Positions 53,302 through 61,805 of a stretch of 64,000 bases of DNA are shown here, one piece after another. How positions within the stretch are numbered: the stretch's first letter is position 1; every line of letters starts with the position of its first letter. Origin of the DNA: Paenibacillus algicola (GTDB lineage Bacteria > Bacillota > Bacilli > Paenibacillales > Paenibacillaceae); NCBI RefSeq assembly GCF_005577435.1, contig NZ_CP040396.1, forward strand, positions 3,600,501-3,664,500. The letters run 5' to 3'. The notes beneath the pieces were generated by a model that was given only the letters and a program-made list of their open reading frames with translations, was not told the origin of the DNA and made no database searches. The position numbers were made by a program, and so were the translations under genes.

Positions 53302-54387
53302 ATGAAAAAAGCAACTCATAGGCGTTTACGGCGCTGGACCTGCCGGATTGCAGCCTTGGTGATGGCCTCTACAGCCTTAGCGGCCTGGCCGGCTGAAAGC
53401 TGGGCAGCCTTGCCGGACAAGCCGGCAGCGCAGTCCTCATCGCCTTCGAGCGCGAAGGATGACCCCTTTACGTACCGGATGCAGCTTTACGAGCGTATTG
53501 CTGCCGTCACTCAAGTTCCCTGGTACCGCCTTGCGGCCATCGACCAGTATGAGCGAACGCTGACAGCTGTCCATCCGAAGGACCGGAAGCATCCCGAGCG
53601 ACACATCGGAATCTTCGTCCCGCTGACCGCTTGGGCAGGGCCGCTTAATCCCGTTCCTGAGGACACCCATCCCTTTACCATTGAAATGTACTCCGGCCTT
53701 GGACAGGATGGAGACGGAGACGGGGCCGCCGATCCCAATAATGATACCGACCTTCTTTACAGCGTTGCCTCTCGTCTGGCCGCCTATGGTCCACATGAGG
53801 ATGACTTTGCCAATGGCCTGTGGGCTTATTATCAAAACGGACGGGCCGTCCAGCGGATTCTGCAGTATGGAAAGCTGTATGAGACGCATGGCAAGCTCGA
53901 TCTGTTTGCCCATGCCTTCCCGCTTCCGGTCAAAAGCGATTATTCCTATCGAAGCACCTACGGTATGGGCAGAAGCTACGGGGGGCGGCGGATCCATGAG
54001 GGCACCGACCTGTTTGCCCGCTATGGCGTGACGGTGAGAAGCACCTGCTACGGCATCGTGGAGCTCAAGGGCTGGAACCGTTTCGGCGGCTGGAGAATCG
54101 GCATTCGCGATCTGAACAATCATTATCATTACTACGCCCATCTGCAAGGATTTGAAAAAAGCCTTCAGGCCGGCGATGTCGTCACGCCGGGTCAAACTAT
54201 TGGCTGGGTTGGCAGCTCGGGATACGGAAAGCCCGGTACCTCCGGCAAATTCCCGCCTCACCTTCATTACGGCATCTACCGGGATACCGGCCTCAGCGAG
54301 TGGTCCTTTGATCCTTACCCGCTCTTGAAGCAATGGGAGCTGCAGGAACGCCGCGCACTTCAGAACAGCAAACAAACGCGCCGCTAG
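53302..54387 (+). CDS. M23 family metallopeptidase, LytH/YunA-like, with transglycosylase-like N-terminal part
   Basis: A 361-residue secreted peptidase (signal peptide about 1-36). The C-terminal M23 domain keeps the zinc and catalytic residues: HEGTD (His232, Asp236), HYYAHL, and HLHYG (His320, His322). In B. subtilis LytH (YunA) is a spore-cortex L-Ala-D-Glu peptidase and lies next to lipA and yunB, as here. The middle part (VPWYRLAAIDQYERT, then GDGDGAADPNNDTD) resembles MltB/SLT-type lytic transglycosylases. AGGAGG precedes the ATG at 53302. Confidence 0.9.
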   Translation: MKKATHRRLRRWTCRIAALVMASTALAAWPAESWAALPDKPAAQSSSPSSAKDDPFTYRMQLYERIAAVTQVPWYRLAAIDQYERTLTAVHPKDRKHPERHIGIFVPLTAWAGPLNPVPEDTHPFTIEMYSGLGQDGDGDGAADPNNDTDLLYSVASRLAAYGPHEDDFANGLWAYYQNGRAVQRILQYGKLYETHGKLDLFAHAFPLPVKSDYSYRSTYGMGRSYGGRRIHEGTDLFARYGVTVRSTCYGIVELKGWNRFGGWRIGIRDLNNHYHYYAHLQGFEKSLQAGDVVTPGQTIGWVGSSGYGKPGTSGKFPPHLHYGIYRDTGLSEWSFDPYPLLKQWELQERRALQNSKQTRR

Positions 54388-54410
54388 AAGCAGCTGCGCG
54401 TTTGTTTGCT
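54367..54410. terminator. Bidirectional terminator overlapping both convergent stops
   Basis: AGCAAACAAACGCGC pairs with GCGCGTTTGTTTGCT, a perfect 15-base-pair stem with a 14-base loop. It includes the last codons and stop of the M23 gene and reaches the yunB stop. Confidence 0.9.
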
Positions 54411-55407
54411 ATTCATGCTCCAGATTCCCTCCAACTTCGCCGCTGCCTTCAGTTCCTTCAGTCTGGCCTTCGACTTCTGGCTGCGGCACGATCTCATTCC
54501 CTGACGGAGCAGAAGGACTTGAAGGCTTCACATCCCCCGCATCCGGTGACGTAAGCCCCGGTGACGGGATCGCAATGCTGGGAGCACCTGCGCTATTATT
54601 GCCCACCGGCTTGCCTTGACCGTCATAATAATACATGGGCACATCTCCGACCACCAGCATATAAGAGATCGGAATATCGGTCTCCACCACCTGCGGCTCC
54701 ATATCAAAGGGCACAACGACGGCAACCTCTGTCACAATATGAACGAACACCTCAACCAGAATCATGTTAATGCCTGCTTCCTGCTGGCGGGTGTCCAGCT
54801 GCACCTTGACCGCGCCCTGGGGCTCAATCTTGACCGGAATTTTCGGTCCGAAGGAAGCAACGACCGGACTTTTGAGCACCTGCCCGAGCGGGATATGCTC
54901 TTTTTGCTCATGAATTGACTCCAGCGTCTCCTGCACCAGCTCCGTAGTAAACGAGGTTATCTTCAAATGCTCCGCATAATTCAGCATAAAGCCGGTCACC
55001 TTACCCGTGCTGTCTGTCTTCCAGTTCACCAGATCATCAAAGGTTTTGCCATCTGTCACCTGGCTCGTAATCGCCTTGTTAATCGCCTCTGTCGCAATCT
55101 GCTTTACCCGAATTTGAGCGAGGTGCATGATGGGCGGCTTCAGATTCCGCTCAACATACAGAAACAGCTGAAACACCCCGAACAGCACCAAAAAAACAAC
55201 GCCGACCCACCACCTGCGCCGCACCTTCAGGCGCAATCCCTTTCCCTTGTCCGGCGGTGCCCAGCCGGCAGACGCCGGCTTGCCTCCATGTCGGCTTCGC
55301 ACCGGGCGGTATGCCGATTTGCGGTAGCTTTTATGCCGGTTGCGCTTGGGCCAGCCCCGCCAGGATAAAGACAGCCGGCGGCTTCCCCATTTTTTTCGTC
55401 GAAACAT
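54409..55407 (-). CDS. yunB: Sporulation protein YunB
   Basis: A 332-residue protein: Arg/Lys-rich cytoplasmic head (about 1-65), one membrane anchor (about 67-86; VGVVFLVLFGVFQLFLY), then the YunB core (HLAQIRVKQIATEAINKAI, ITSFTTELVQ, IPISYMLVVGD) and a Pro/Ser/Glu-rich tail. YunB is a mother-cell sporulation protein needed for full spore formation in Bacillus. The ATG at 55407 follows GGGAGGAG. Longer than B. subtilis YunB because of both low-complexity ends. Confidence 0.9.
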   Translation of the reverse strand: MFRRKKWGSRRLSLSWRGWPKRNRHKSYRKSAYRPVRSRHGGKPASAGWAPPDKGKGLRLKVRRRWWVGVVFLVLFGVFQLFLYVERNLKPPIMHLAQIRVKQIATEAINKAITSQVTDGKTFDDLVNWKTDSTGKVTGFMLNYAEHLKITSFTTELVQETLESIHEQKEHIPLGQVLKSPVVASFGPKIPVKIEPQGAVKVQLDTRQQEAGINMILVEVFVHIVTEVAVVVPFDMEPQVVETDIPISYMLVVGDVPMYYYDGQGKPVGNNSAGAPSIAIPSPGLTSPDAGDVKPSSPSAPSGNEIVPQPEVEGQTEGTEGSGEVGGNLEHE

Positions 55408-55494
55408 CTCACTCTCTCCTCCCTCTCCGGAGGTTCGCGAACAAGCCATTGCAGCCAAGCTGCACCTCTTCATCAGCCTATGCAAGCCAAGCCC

Positions 55495-55534
55495 AAAAAA
55501 GAAGAACGGTCGCCTCAACTGGGCACCGTTCTTC
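55495..55534 (-). terminator. Terminator after trmH-like gene
   Basis: GAAGAACGGT and ACCGTTCTTC form a perfect 10-base-pair stem, then six T on the minus strand. Confidence 0.93.
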
Positions 55535-55546
55535 CATCAATAGCTT

Positions 55547-56338
55547 TTAGCGTTGCAGCCGCTGCCTTAACGCCTCAAACAGCAGCACTGTCGCGGCCAT
55601 CGCCGCATTCAACGATTCTGCCTTGCCTGGCATCGGAATGATGATCGCATCATCCACGAGACGGGATACGGCAGGCGAGACACCGCTGCCCTCACTGCCG
55701 ATCACCATCCAGCAGCTGCCGGTAAAATCATACTCAAAGGCCGAAGCCTTGCCCTCCAGAGAGGTCGTAACCAGACGCGCTCCCCGGGACCTGGCCTGCG
55801 GCAGCAGCTCCTCCAGATTTCCTTCGATCACCGGCAGGTGAAACAGCGAGCCCATGGTCGAACGCAGCGTTTTGGGATTGTACACATCCGCACAGCCCGT
55901 ACCCAGCAGAACGCCTCCTGCTCCAGATGCATCTGCACTGCGGATAATCGTTCCTACATTGCCGGGATCCTGCAATCCGTCCAGCACAATGACCGGCTTC
56001 GAGGGATTCTCAAACAATCTGTCCAGTGAGCCCGCTTCCTTGCGTACAACCGCAAATACCGGCTGCGGCGTCGAAGCCTGACATACTTTTGCAATAATGC
56101 CCTCTGTGACCGCAATCCATTCCACATGTTTGCCCTGATCCAAAAGCTCCGTAAGCTCCGCGGGAATCCCCCGGTCTTTATCATAGGCCACACACTCAAT
56201 GTCAGCCCCGAAGCTCAAGGCCTCCTGAACGAGGTGGATGCCCTCTACGACATATTTATGCTGCTGATCCCGATGCTTCTTGTCCTGAAGCTGGGCCCAG
56301 CCCTTCACGCGGGAATTTTGGAGAGAAGAAATTTCCAT
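55547..56338 (-). CDS. TrmH family RNA methyltransferase (YsgA-like)
   Basis: A 263-residue SPOUT methyltransferase that 2'-O-methylates rRNA or tRNA. N-terminal substrate-binding part (KYVVEGIHLVQEA) and the three knot motifs: NVGTIIRSADASG, VIGSEGSGVS and LNAAMAATVLLFE. B. subtilis ysgA lies beside sspI, and sspI is close here too with ktrA in between. Specific target base unknown. Confidence 0.93.
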   Translation of the reverse strand: MEISSLQNSRVKGWAQLQDKKHRDQQHKYVVEGIHLVQEALSFGADIECVAYDKDRGIPAELTELLDQGKHVEWIAVTEGIIAKVCQASTPQPVFAVVRKEAGSLDRLFENPSKPVIVLDGLQDPGNVGTIIRSADASGAGGVLLGTGCADVYNPKTLRSTMGSLFHLPVIEGNLEELLPQARSRGARLVTTSLEGKASAFEYDFTGSCWMVIGSEGSGVSPAVSRLVDDAIIIPMPGKAESLNAAMAATVLLFEALRQRLQR

Positions 56339-56375
56339 GTTAACACCTGCTCTATTATCAAAATAAGACCGATAA

Positions 56376-57038
56376 TTATCTAGGGTACGCCAGCTCCAGC
56401 TTGGTCAGATCATTCTTCTGCCCAACAATAACCAGCACATCCCCCGCTGCAAGACGGTCCTGCGGATTGGGAGAGATGTTCATTTTACCATTCGTGCGAA
56501 TACCCATCACGTTGCAGCCAAAGCGCGCCCGGATGTCCAGCTCGATCAGGTTCATTCCGATCATATCCGCCGCGACCTTCATCTCCATGATGCTGTAATC
56601 GTCCGACACCTCGATATATTCCAGGATGTTCGGGGAGATCAGGTGATGCGCTACCCGAAGCCCCATATCTCTTTCCGGAAAAATAACCTTGTCCGCGCCG
56701 ATTTTTTGCAGCACCTTGCCATGCAGCTCATTCTTCGCCTTGACGATAATGACCGGTACGCCCAGATCCTTGAGGATCAGGGTAGTCAAAATGCTGGACT
56801 GGATATCCTCGCCAATTGCGACCACGACCACATCAAAATTGCGAATGCCGAGTGCCCGCAGCGCTTCCTCATCCGTGGAATCCGAGGATACAGCCTGTGT
56901 GACCAAGCCCGCAATCTCCTGCACCCGCTGCTCACTGGCATCCACGGCCAATACGTCAAAGCCCATCTCGCTCAGCTCTTTGGCCACACTCGTTCCAAAC
57001 CGTCCCATGCCAATGACGGCATACTGCTTCTTCGCCAT
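56376..57038 (-). CDS. Potassium uptake regulatory subunit KtrA/KtrC (TrkA family)
   Basis: A 220-residue RCK protein: N-terminal Rossmann domain (VIGMGRFGTSVA) binding ATP/ADP or NAD, and C-terminal RCK_C domain (about 135-220), the usual c-di-AMP binding site. It gates a Ktr membrane channel encoded elsewhere. AGGAGG-like site GGAGG before the ATG. It lies 37 bases upstream of the trmH-like gene. Confidence 0.94.
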   Translation of the reverse strand: MAKKQYAVIGMGRFGTSVAKELSEMGFDVLAVDASEQRVQEIAGLVTQAVSSDSTDEEALRALGIRNFDVVVVAIGEDIQSSILTTLILKDLGVPVIIVKAKNELHGKVLQKIGADKVIFPERDMGLRVAHHLISPNILEYIEVSDDYSIMEMKVAADMIGMNLIELDIRARFGCNVMGIRTNGKMNISPNPQDRLAAGDVLVIVGQKNDLTKLELAYPR

Positions 57039-57166
57039 ATTTTAACCTCCACAGCCCCATAAAATACTATATTGCCAGTATAGCACAACGCCGATGCTTG
57101 TTGAATTTAACGACAGACAGAGGGGCACATTAAGAACGACCCTAACAACAAGGAGGAATTTACCCC

Positions 57167-57406
57167 ATGTCCATTTTGTTAGATCTGCGGCAGGCCGTCA
57201 TTCATAAGGTCCATGATCAGGATGAACAACAGCTGCGCTCGATGATCGAGGGTTCCGTCGATGGTCCCGAAGCTGCGCTTCCGGGACTTGGCGTTATGTT
57301 CGAGATGATGTGGAAGGATATGAAGGAAGCCGAGCAGGCCGACCTGATTTCCTCTCTGCATGATCACCTGAAGACGGTGACCCCGGGGCAGCTTGTACCG
57401 CAGTAG
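57167..57406 (+). CDS. sspI: Small acid-soluble spore protein SspI
   Basis: A 79-residue minor SASP. LRQAVIHKV at the start, and EAALPGLGVMFEMMWK then KTVTPGQL, match SspI. Made in the forespore and located in the spore core in Bacillus. AAGGAGGAA precedes the ATG. I could not place a sigma-G promoter with confidence. Divergent from ktrA/C. Confidence 0.93.
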   Translation: MSILLDLRQAVIHKVHDQDEQQLRSMIEGSVDGPEAALPGLGVMFEMMWKDMKEAEQADLISSLHDHLKTVTPGQLVPQ

Positions 57407-57422
57407 CCGTCTCGCAAGGCAC

Positions 57423-57466
57423 AACAGCCATCCCCTCGCTTGTTGAGGGAATGGCTGTTTCATTTG
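57423..57466 (+). terminator. Terminator after sspI
   Basis: AACAGCCATCCCCTC pairs with GAGGGAATGGCTGTT, then TCATTTG; a near-perfect 15-base-pair stem. Confidence 0.9.
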
Positions 57467-57489
57467 CTTATACAGCGATACCGCTTAAA

Positions 57490-59070
57490 TTAAGGAGCCG
57501 TTTCGAGGAATTGCGCCGTCGGATTTTTATCCATCGCGGTTCTCATAGCATATTCGTTCTCGAACAAGACGACATAATTCTCCTTTTTGTCCTTCACCAG
57601 CGTAGAGTTAATACGGAACTTGGAAGGATCGATTTTGTCATCCACAATCCAGCGGGCGAACTGATACGGCATACGCTGAAGCTGAACCTCCACGCCATAT
57701 TCCGCCTTCATCCGATATTCGAAAACCTCGAACTGGAGCTGTCCTACCACGCCTAGAATCATATCCTCAAAGCTGATCGTCTTGAATACCTGAATCGTAC
57801 CTTCCTCTGTCAGCTGATCTACACCTTTTTGATACTGCTTGTGCTTCAGTGCGTTCTTGACTGTCACCTTCGCAAACAGCTCCGGCGAGAAGGTAGGCAG
57901 CTCATTAAAGACGATCTCACCGCCTTGACTCAATGAATCGCCGATACGGAAAATGCCGGGATCGAACAATCCGATAATGTCGCCGGGGTACGCCTCCTCC
58001 ACAATATCACGGTCCTGAGCCAGAAATTGCTGCGGCTGTGACAGCTTGATCTCCTTGCCTGCACGTATATGCTTCACGCTCATGCCGCGTTCAAATTTAC
58101 CGGACACAATACGAAGGAAAGCAAGCCGGTCCCGGTGGGCGGGATTCATATTCGCCTGAATCTTGAATACATAGCCGGTAAACTTCTCATTCGTGGGCTC
58201 GATCATGCCCTGGGTGCTGCTGCGAGGCTCCGGCTTCGGAGCCAGCTGCAGGAAGTTCTCGAGGAACGTCTGCACGCCGAAGTTGTTGACCGCACTGCCG
58301 AAAAATACCGGTGTCAGCTCGCCCTTCAGCACCTTCTCCAAATCGAACGGATCACCCGCTACATCCAGGAGCTCCAGGTCCTGACACAGCTGATCGTGCA
58401 AATACTCTCCAGCCATATCCCGAATGATGGGATCATTGTAATCCTCGACTTTTTTGACAGCAATGGTAGAATGATCGTCGTTCTGGAACAGCTCTACCTG
58501 ATTCTTCATACGGTCATATACCCCGCACAGGTCACGTCCAGAGCCAATAGGCCAATTCATCGGGACAGAGCGGATGCCGAGCACCTGCTCAATCTCTTCC
58601 ATCAGATCAAAGGGGCTGCGTCCTTCCCGGTCCAGCTTGTTTACGAATGTAAAAATAGGAATGCCGCGCTTCGCGCATACCTGAAACAGCTTGATGGTCT
58701 GGGCCTCCACGCCCTTGGCGACATCAATCAGCATGACAGCGCTGTCCGCTGCGGTCAGCGTCCGGTAGGTGTCTTCACTAAAATCTTGGTGACCTGGTGT
58801 ATCCAGTATGTTAATCCGATGACCCTGGTAATCAAACTGCATCACGGAGGAGGTTACCGAGATTCCCCGCTGCTTTTCAATCTCCATCCAGTCACTCGTG
58901 GCATGCTTGCTTGCTTTTCTTGCTTTAACCGATCCCGCCAGGCGAATCGCGCCGCCGAACAGCAGCAGCTTCTCCGTCAGTGTCGTTTTACCGGCGTCCG
59001 GGTGGGATATAATTGCAAACGTCCGCCGTTTATCGACTTCGGTCTGCAGCTCATTCTGGAGTTTGCTCAT
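57490..59070 (-). CDS. prfC: Peptide chain release factor 3
   Basis: A 526-residue translational GTPase that recycles RF1/RF2 from the ribosome. G1 HPDAGKTT, the G3 DTPGHQDF, and NKLD of G4, followed by domains II and III. The N-terminal segment is RF3-like rather than EF-G (KASKHATSDWMEIEKQRGIS). RF3 is patchily distributed in Bacillales and absent from some species. Single gene, with no ribosomal neighbours. Confidence 0.95.
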   Translation of the reverse strand: MSKLQNELQTEVDKRRTFAIISHPDAGKTTLTEKLLLFGGAIRLAGSVKARKASKHATSDWMEIEKQRGISVTSSVMQFDYQGHRINILDTPGHQDFSEDTYRTLTAADSAVMLIDVAKGVEAQTIKLFQVCAKRGIPIFTFVNKLDREGRSPFDLMEEIEQVLGIRSVPMNWPIGSGRDLCGVYDRMKNQVELFQNDDHSTIAVKKVEDYNDPIIRDMAGEYLHDQLCQDLELLDVAGDPFDLEKVLKGELTPVFFGSAVNNFGVQTFLENFLQLAPKPEPRSSTQGMIEPTNEKFTGYVFKIQANMNPAHRDRLAFLRIVSGKFERGMSVKHIRAGKEIKLSQPQQFLAQDRDIVEEAYPGDIIGLFDPGIFRIGDSLSQGGEIVFNELPTFSPELFAKVTVKNALKHKQYQKGVDQLTEEGTIQVFKTISFEDMILGVVGQLQFEVFEYRMKAEYGVEVQLQRMPYQFARWIVDDKIDPSKFRINSTLVKDKKENYVVLFENEYAMRTAMDKNPTAQFLETAP

Positions 59071-59126
59071 TTCACTGTTCCCTTCGTACTAAAGTCATGT
59101 ATATCATTGTACCACAATCCATACGC

Positions 59127-59163
59127 AAATCATCCCCATACCAGGTACGTATGGGGATGATTT
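59127..59163. terminator. Terminator after zwf
   Basis: AAATCATCCCCATAC pairs perfectly with GTATGGGGATGATTT around a 7-base loop. The T-rich exit is better on the plus strand, but the only gene ending here is zwf on the minus strand. Confidence 0.75.
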
Positions 59164-59207
59164 TATTCTTATCACGTTAGAAAGGGCTTGCTGTTCTCTG
59201 TTCTCTG

Positions 59208-60755
59208 TTAGCTCTTCGTCCAGATAACCTTGTCCTCGTCCTGCCCGTTAACAGGCCACCAGTGGAAGCCGTCCTTTTCCAGTAAAGCGTCCGCCTGCTG
59301 TGGTCCCCAGGAACCGGCCGGATAGTTCTCCAGCGGGCCTTGGTTGTCTCTCCAGGACTGCGCAATCTTGTCCACAAAGGACCATGCTGTAGCCACCTCA
59401 TCCCAGCGGGTGAAGTAGGTATGGTCGCCTCTTGCGGCATCATGGATCAGGCGCTCGTAAGCTTCGGGCGAGTTAATGCCCACCAGGCAGCTTTGGCAGA
59501 AATCCATCGCTACCGGCTCGATTTCCGATTCAGAGCCTGGCTTCTTGGCGTTAATCTTCACATACAAGCCTTCCATCGGATTCACGCGAATGACGAGCAA
59601 ATTCGGCTCCAGTGAATGCTTCTGGCCCAGGTAAACATTGCCTGGCATCCGCTTGAATTCCACCACGACCTCCGTCGTCTTGACTGGCAGGCGCTTGCCT
59701 GTACGGATGTAGAATGGAACTCCCGCCCAGCGGAAGTTATCGACGAACAGACGGGCTGCAAAATATGTTTCCGTGTTGGATTCCGGATTTACCTTATCCT
59801 CTTCGCGGTAGGCCGGAAGCTCCTTGCTGCCGTTGCTGCCCTTCGTGTACTGGGCGCGAACAACATGATCCGCAACCTCTTCACTCGAAGCGTACGGACG
59901 CAGGGAACGCAGCACCTTCACCTTCTCATCCCGAATATCCTCCGGCAGCAGACGGCTAGGCGGCTCCATCGCAATCATGGTGAGCATTTGGAGCATATGG
60001 TTCTGCCCCATATCGCGCAAAGCGCCGGCATGGTCGTAATACCCGCCGCGCTCCTCCACGCCCACCGTTTCGCTCAGCGTAATCTGAACGTTCGCGATAT
60101 GCTTATTGTTCCATAGCGGCTCAAAAAACGCGTTCGCAAACCGGATGACTTCAATATTCTGAACCATTTCTTTGCCCAGGTAATGGTCTATCCGGTAAAT
60201 CTCCTCTTCCTTGAACACCTGGTTAATTTCTTCATTCAGCTTCGCTGCGGACTCCAGGTCATACCCGAACGGCTTCTCAATGACCAGACGGTTCCAGCCT
60301 GCACCATCCAGCATGCCGCCCTTCATCAGATTGAAGGATACGCTACCGAACAGCTCCGGTGCAAGGGCCAGGTAGAACAGGCGGTTGCCCGGGATTTCAT
60401 ATTTAGCCTCAAGCTGCTCCGTTTGCTCCCGAAGCTCGCGGAAGCCGTCAATATCATTAATATCGAGCGACTTGTATTCGAAATGCTGTGCAAAGGCATC
60501 CCATTCTGCGTTCAGATCAGAACGGTAACGCCCGAATTCCTGAATGGATGAATAGACATCCTGACGGAATTCATCCTGTGTACGCGGACGGCGGGCTACT
60601 CCAATGACCGCAAAATCCTCCGACAGTTTGCCTTCACGGTAAAGACTGTAGATCGCGGGAAACAGCTTGCGTTTTGCCAGATCACCGGTCGCTCCGAATA
60701 TAAAAAATACCGCTCCCGGTGTATTTAGTGTATCGAAATTTAGATTTTCAGCCAT
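59208..60755 (-). CDS. zwf: Glucose-6-phosphate 1-dehydrogenase
   Basis: A 515-residue enzyme, first step of the oxidative pentose phosphate pathway, making NADPH. NADP fingerprint FFIFGATGDLAKRKLFPA (about 17-34), substrate motif RIDHYLGKE and EKPFGYD. Good fit over the whole family length. The upstream region has an extended -10-like element and a palindrome. No gnd or pgl gene adjoins it. Confidence 0.96.
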   Translation of the reverse strand: MAENLNFDTLNTPGAVFFIFGATGDLAKRKLFPAIYSLYREGKLSEDFAVIGVARRPRTQDEFRQDVYSSIQEFGRYRSDLNAEWDAFAQHFEYKSLDINDIDGFRELREQTEQLEAKYEIPGNRLFYLALAPELFGSVSFNLMKGGMLDGAGWNRLVIEKPFGYDLESAAKLNEEINQVFKEEEIYRIDHYLGKEMVQNIEVIRFANAFFEPLWNNKHIANVQITLSETVGVEERGGYYDHAGALRDMGQNHMLQMLTMIAMEPPSRLLPEDIRDEKVKVLRSLRPYASSEEVADHVVRAQYTKGSNGSKELPAYREEDKVNPESNTETYFAARLFVDNFRWAGVPFYIRTGKRLPVKTTEVVVEFKRMPGNVYLGQKHSLEPNLLVIRVNPMEGLYVKINAKKPGSESEIEPVAMDFCQSCLVGINSPEAYERLIHDAARGDHTYFTRWDEVATAWSFVDKIAQSWRDNQGPLENYPAGSWGPQQADALLEKDGFHWWPVNGQDEDKVIWTKS

Positions 60756-60806
60756 GGCTCCTCATTCTTTCTATGTAATATAGTGTATTTTTATGCACCA
60801 AAGTTT

Positions 60807-60831
60807 ATCACGATGTGATGACATTTTAGCA
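60807..60831 (-). promoter_or_regulatory. Extended -10 and palindromic operator-like site of zwf
   Basis: Minus strand TGCTAAAAT (extended -10) at 60823-60831, with the symmetrical ATCACATCGTGAT at 60807-60819 just downstream, over the expected start of transcription. No regulator can be named. Confidence 0.45.
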
Positions 60832-61119
60832 TATCCGTGTCAAGTATGCTATCTCATTTCACACTTTTGTTATTGTTATTTCAAGATCTTGTGTCCATTT
60901 TAAGCAGAAGTGCCGGAGCTCCGATGGACAAACTCATCCTTTTCTTCATGTAATCTTCATGCATTCTACCCTGCATATCTCACAGAGAAACCTCCCTTTC
61001 ATTTCCCTGTCTTTCCCTTCCATACATTGCCCTTAGCCAGCTTGTTTCATTCAGGAAGTGTGTGCTGCGCCGGCATTTCTGCCTGAAATCTGCATAGAAA
61101 CAGAAGGTATGGAAGCGAC
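60832..61119. other. Intergenic region upstream of zwf
   Basis: Part of a 400-base gap between zwf and liaR. AT-rich near zwf, pyrimidine-rich further on. No gene, RNA or repeat recognised. Confidence 0.4.
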
Positions 61120-61151
61120 AAAAAAAGCTCCAGCCTTGTCAGCCCGAGCTT
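61120..61151 (-). terminator. Terminator after liaR
   Basis: AAGCTC and GAGCTT (6-base-pair outer stem) then seven T on the minus strand; the inner part pairs poorly. Confidence 0.65.
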
Positions 61152-61159
61152 CTCTATTT

Positions 61160-61804
61160 CTATTCAGCGAGTCCGTTTTTGTAAGCGTAAATGGCGGCCT
61201 GTGTCCGATCCTCAACGCCAAGCTTCGCTAAGATATTCGTCACATGGAATTTGACCGTCTTGATCCCGATAAACAGCTCATCCGCCAGATCCTGATTGGA
61301 TTTACCCTGTGCAAGCAGGCGCAGCACCTCCATTTCCCGGTCCGTCAGCTCACTGTGCGCAGGCGCTTCAGCCTGAGGGCGGCGAAACCGGTTCATCATT
61401 TTGGAGGCTACCTGTGATTCTAGTACAGATTGTCCCCGCACCGCCGCCCGGATCGCGTCAGCGACTTCGGATGCACGCGAGGTCTTCAGCAAGTAGCTGA
61501 ATGCACCGGCCTCGATGACCGGATACATTTTCTCATCGTCCAGATAACTGGTGAGCACAATGACCTTGCAGTCAGGGAACAGCTTGATGATCTCCCGCGT
61601 GGTCTCGATACCGTCCATTCCTTCCATGACCAGATCCATCAGGACCACATCTGGCACATACTCCTTTGCAAGCCGAATGCCTTCCTCACCGCTGCCCGCT
61701 TCCCCGACAACCTCAATCCCGTCCTCCGTGCCCAGCACAGCAGCGAGGCCGATCCGAACCATCTCATGATCATCAACAAGCAGCACCTTGATCGGTGTCT
61801 CCAT
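61160..61804 (-). CDS. liaR: Response regulator LiaR
   Basis: A 214-residue NarL/FixJ-type regulator: receiver domain with DDHE (11-14) and the phosphoryl acceptor Asp57 (VVLMDLV), then LuxR-type helix-turn-helix (LTDREMEVLRLLAQGKSNQD). It is the output of the LiaS kinase for envelope stress from cell-wall antibiotics. I take the ATG at 61804 (GGAG, six bases), giving the family length; an ATG at 61828 after AGGAGG would add eight residues and overlap liaS. Last gene of the operon. Confidence 0.93.
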   Translation of the reverse strand: METPIKVLLVDDHEMVRIGLAAVLGTEDGIEVVGEAGSGEEGIRLAKEYVPDVVLMDLVMEGMDGIETTREIIKLFPDCKVIVLTSYLDDEKMYPVIEAGAFSYLLKTSRASEVADAIRAAVRGQSVLESQVASKMMNRFRRPQAEAPAHSELTDREMEVLRLLAQGKSNQDLADELFIGIKTVKFHVTNILAKLGVEDRTQAAIYAYKNGLAE

Positions 61805-61805
61805 G

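Noticed and set aside
60823..60843. TTGACA/TAAAAT pair at zwf
   Set aside because: Spacer is only nine bases, so it is not a sigma-A pair; only the extended -10 is kept.
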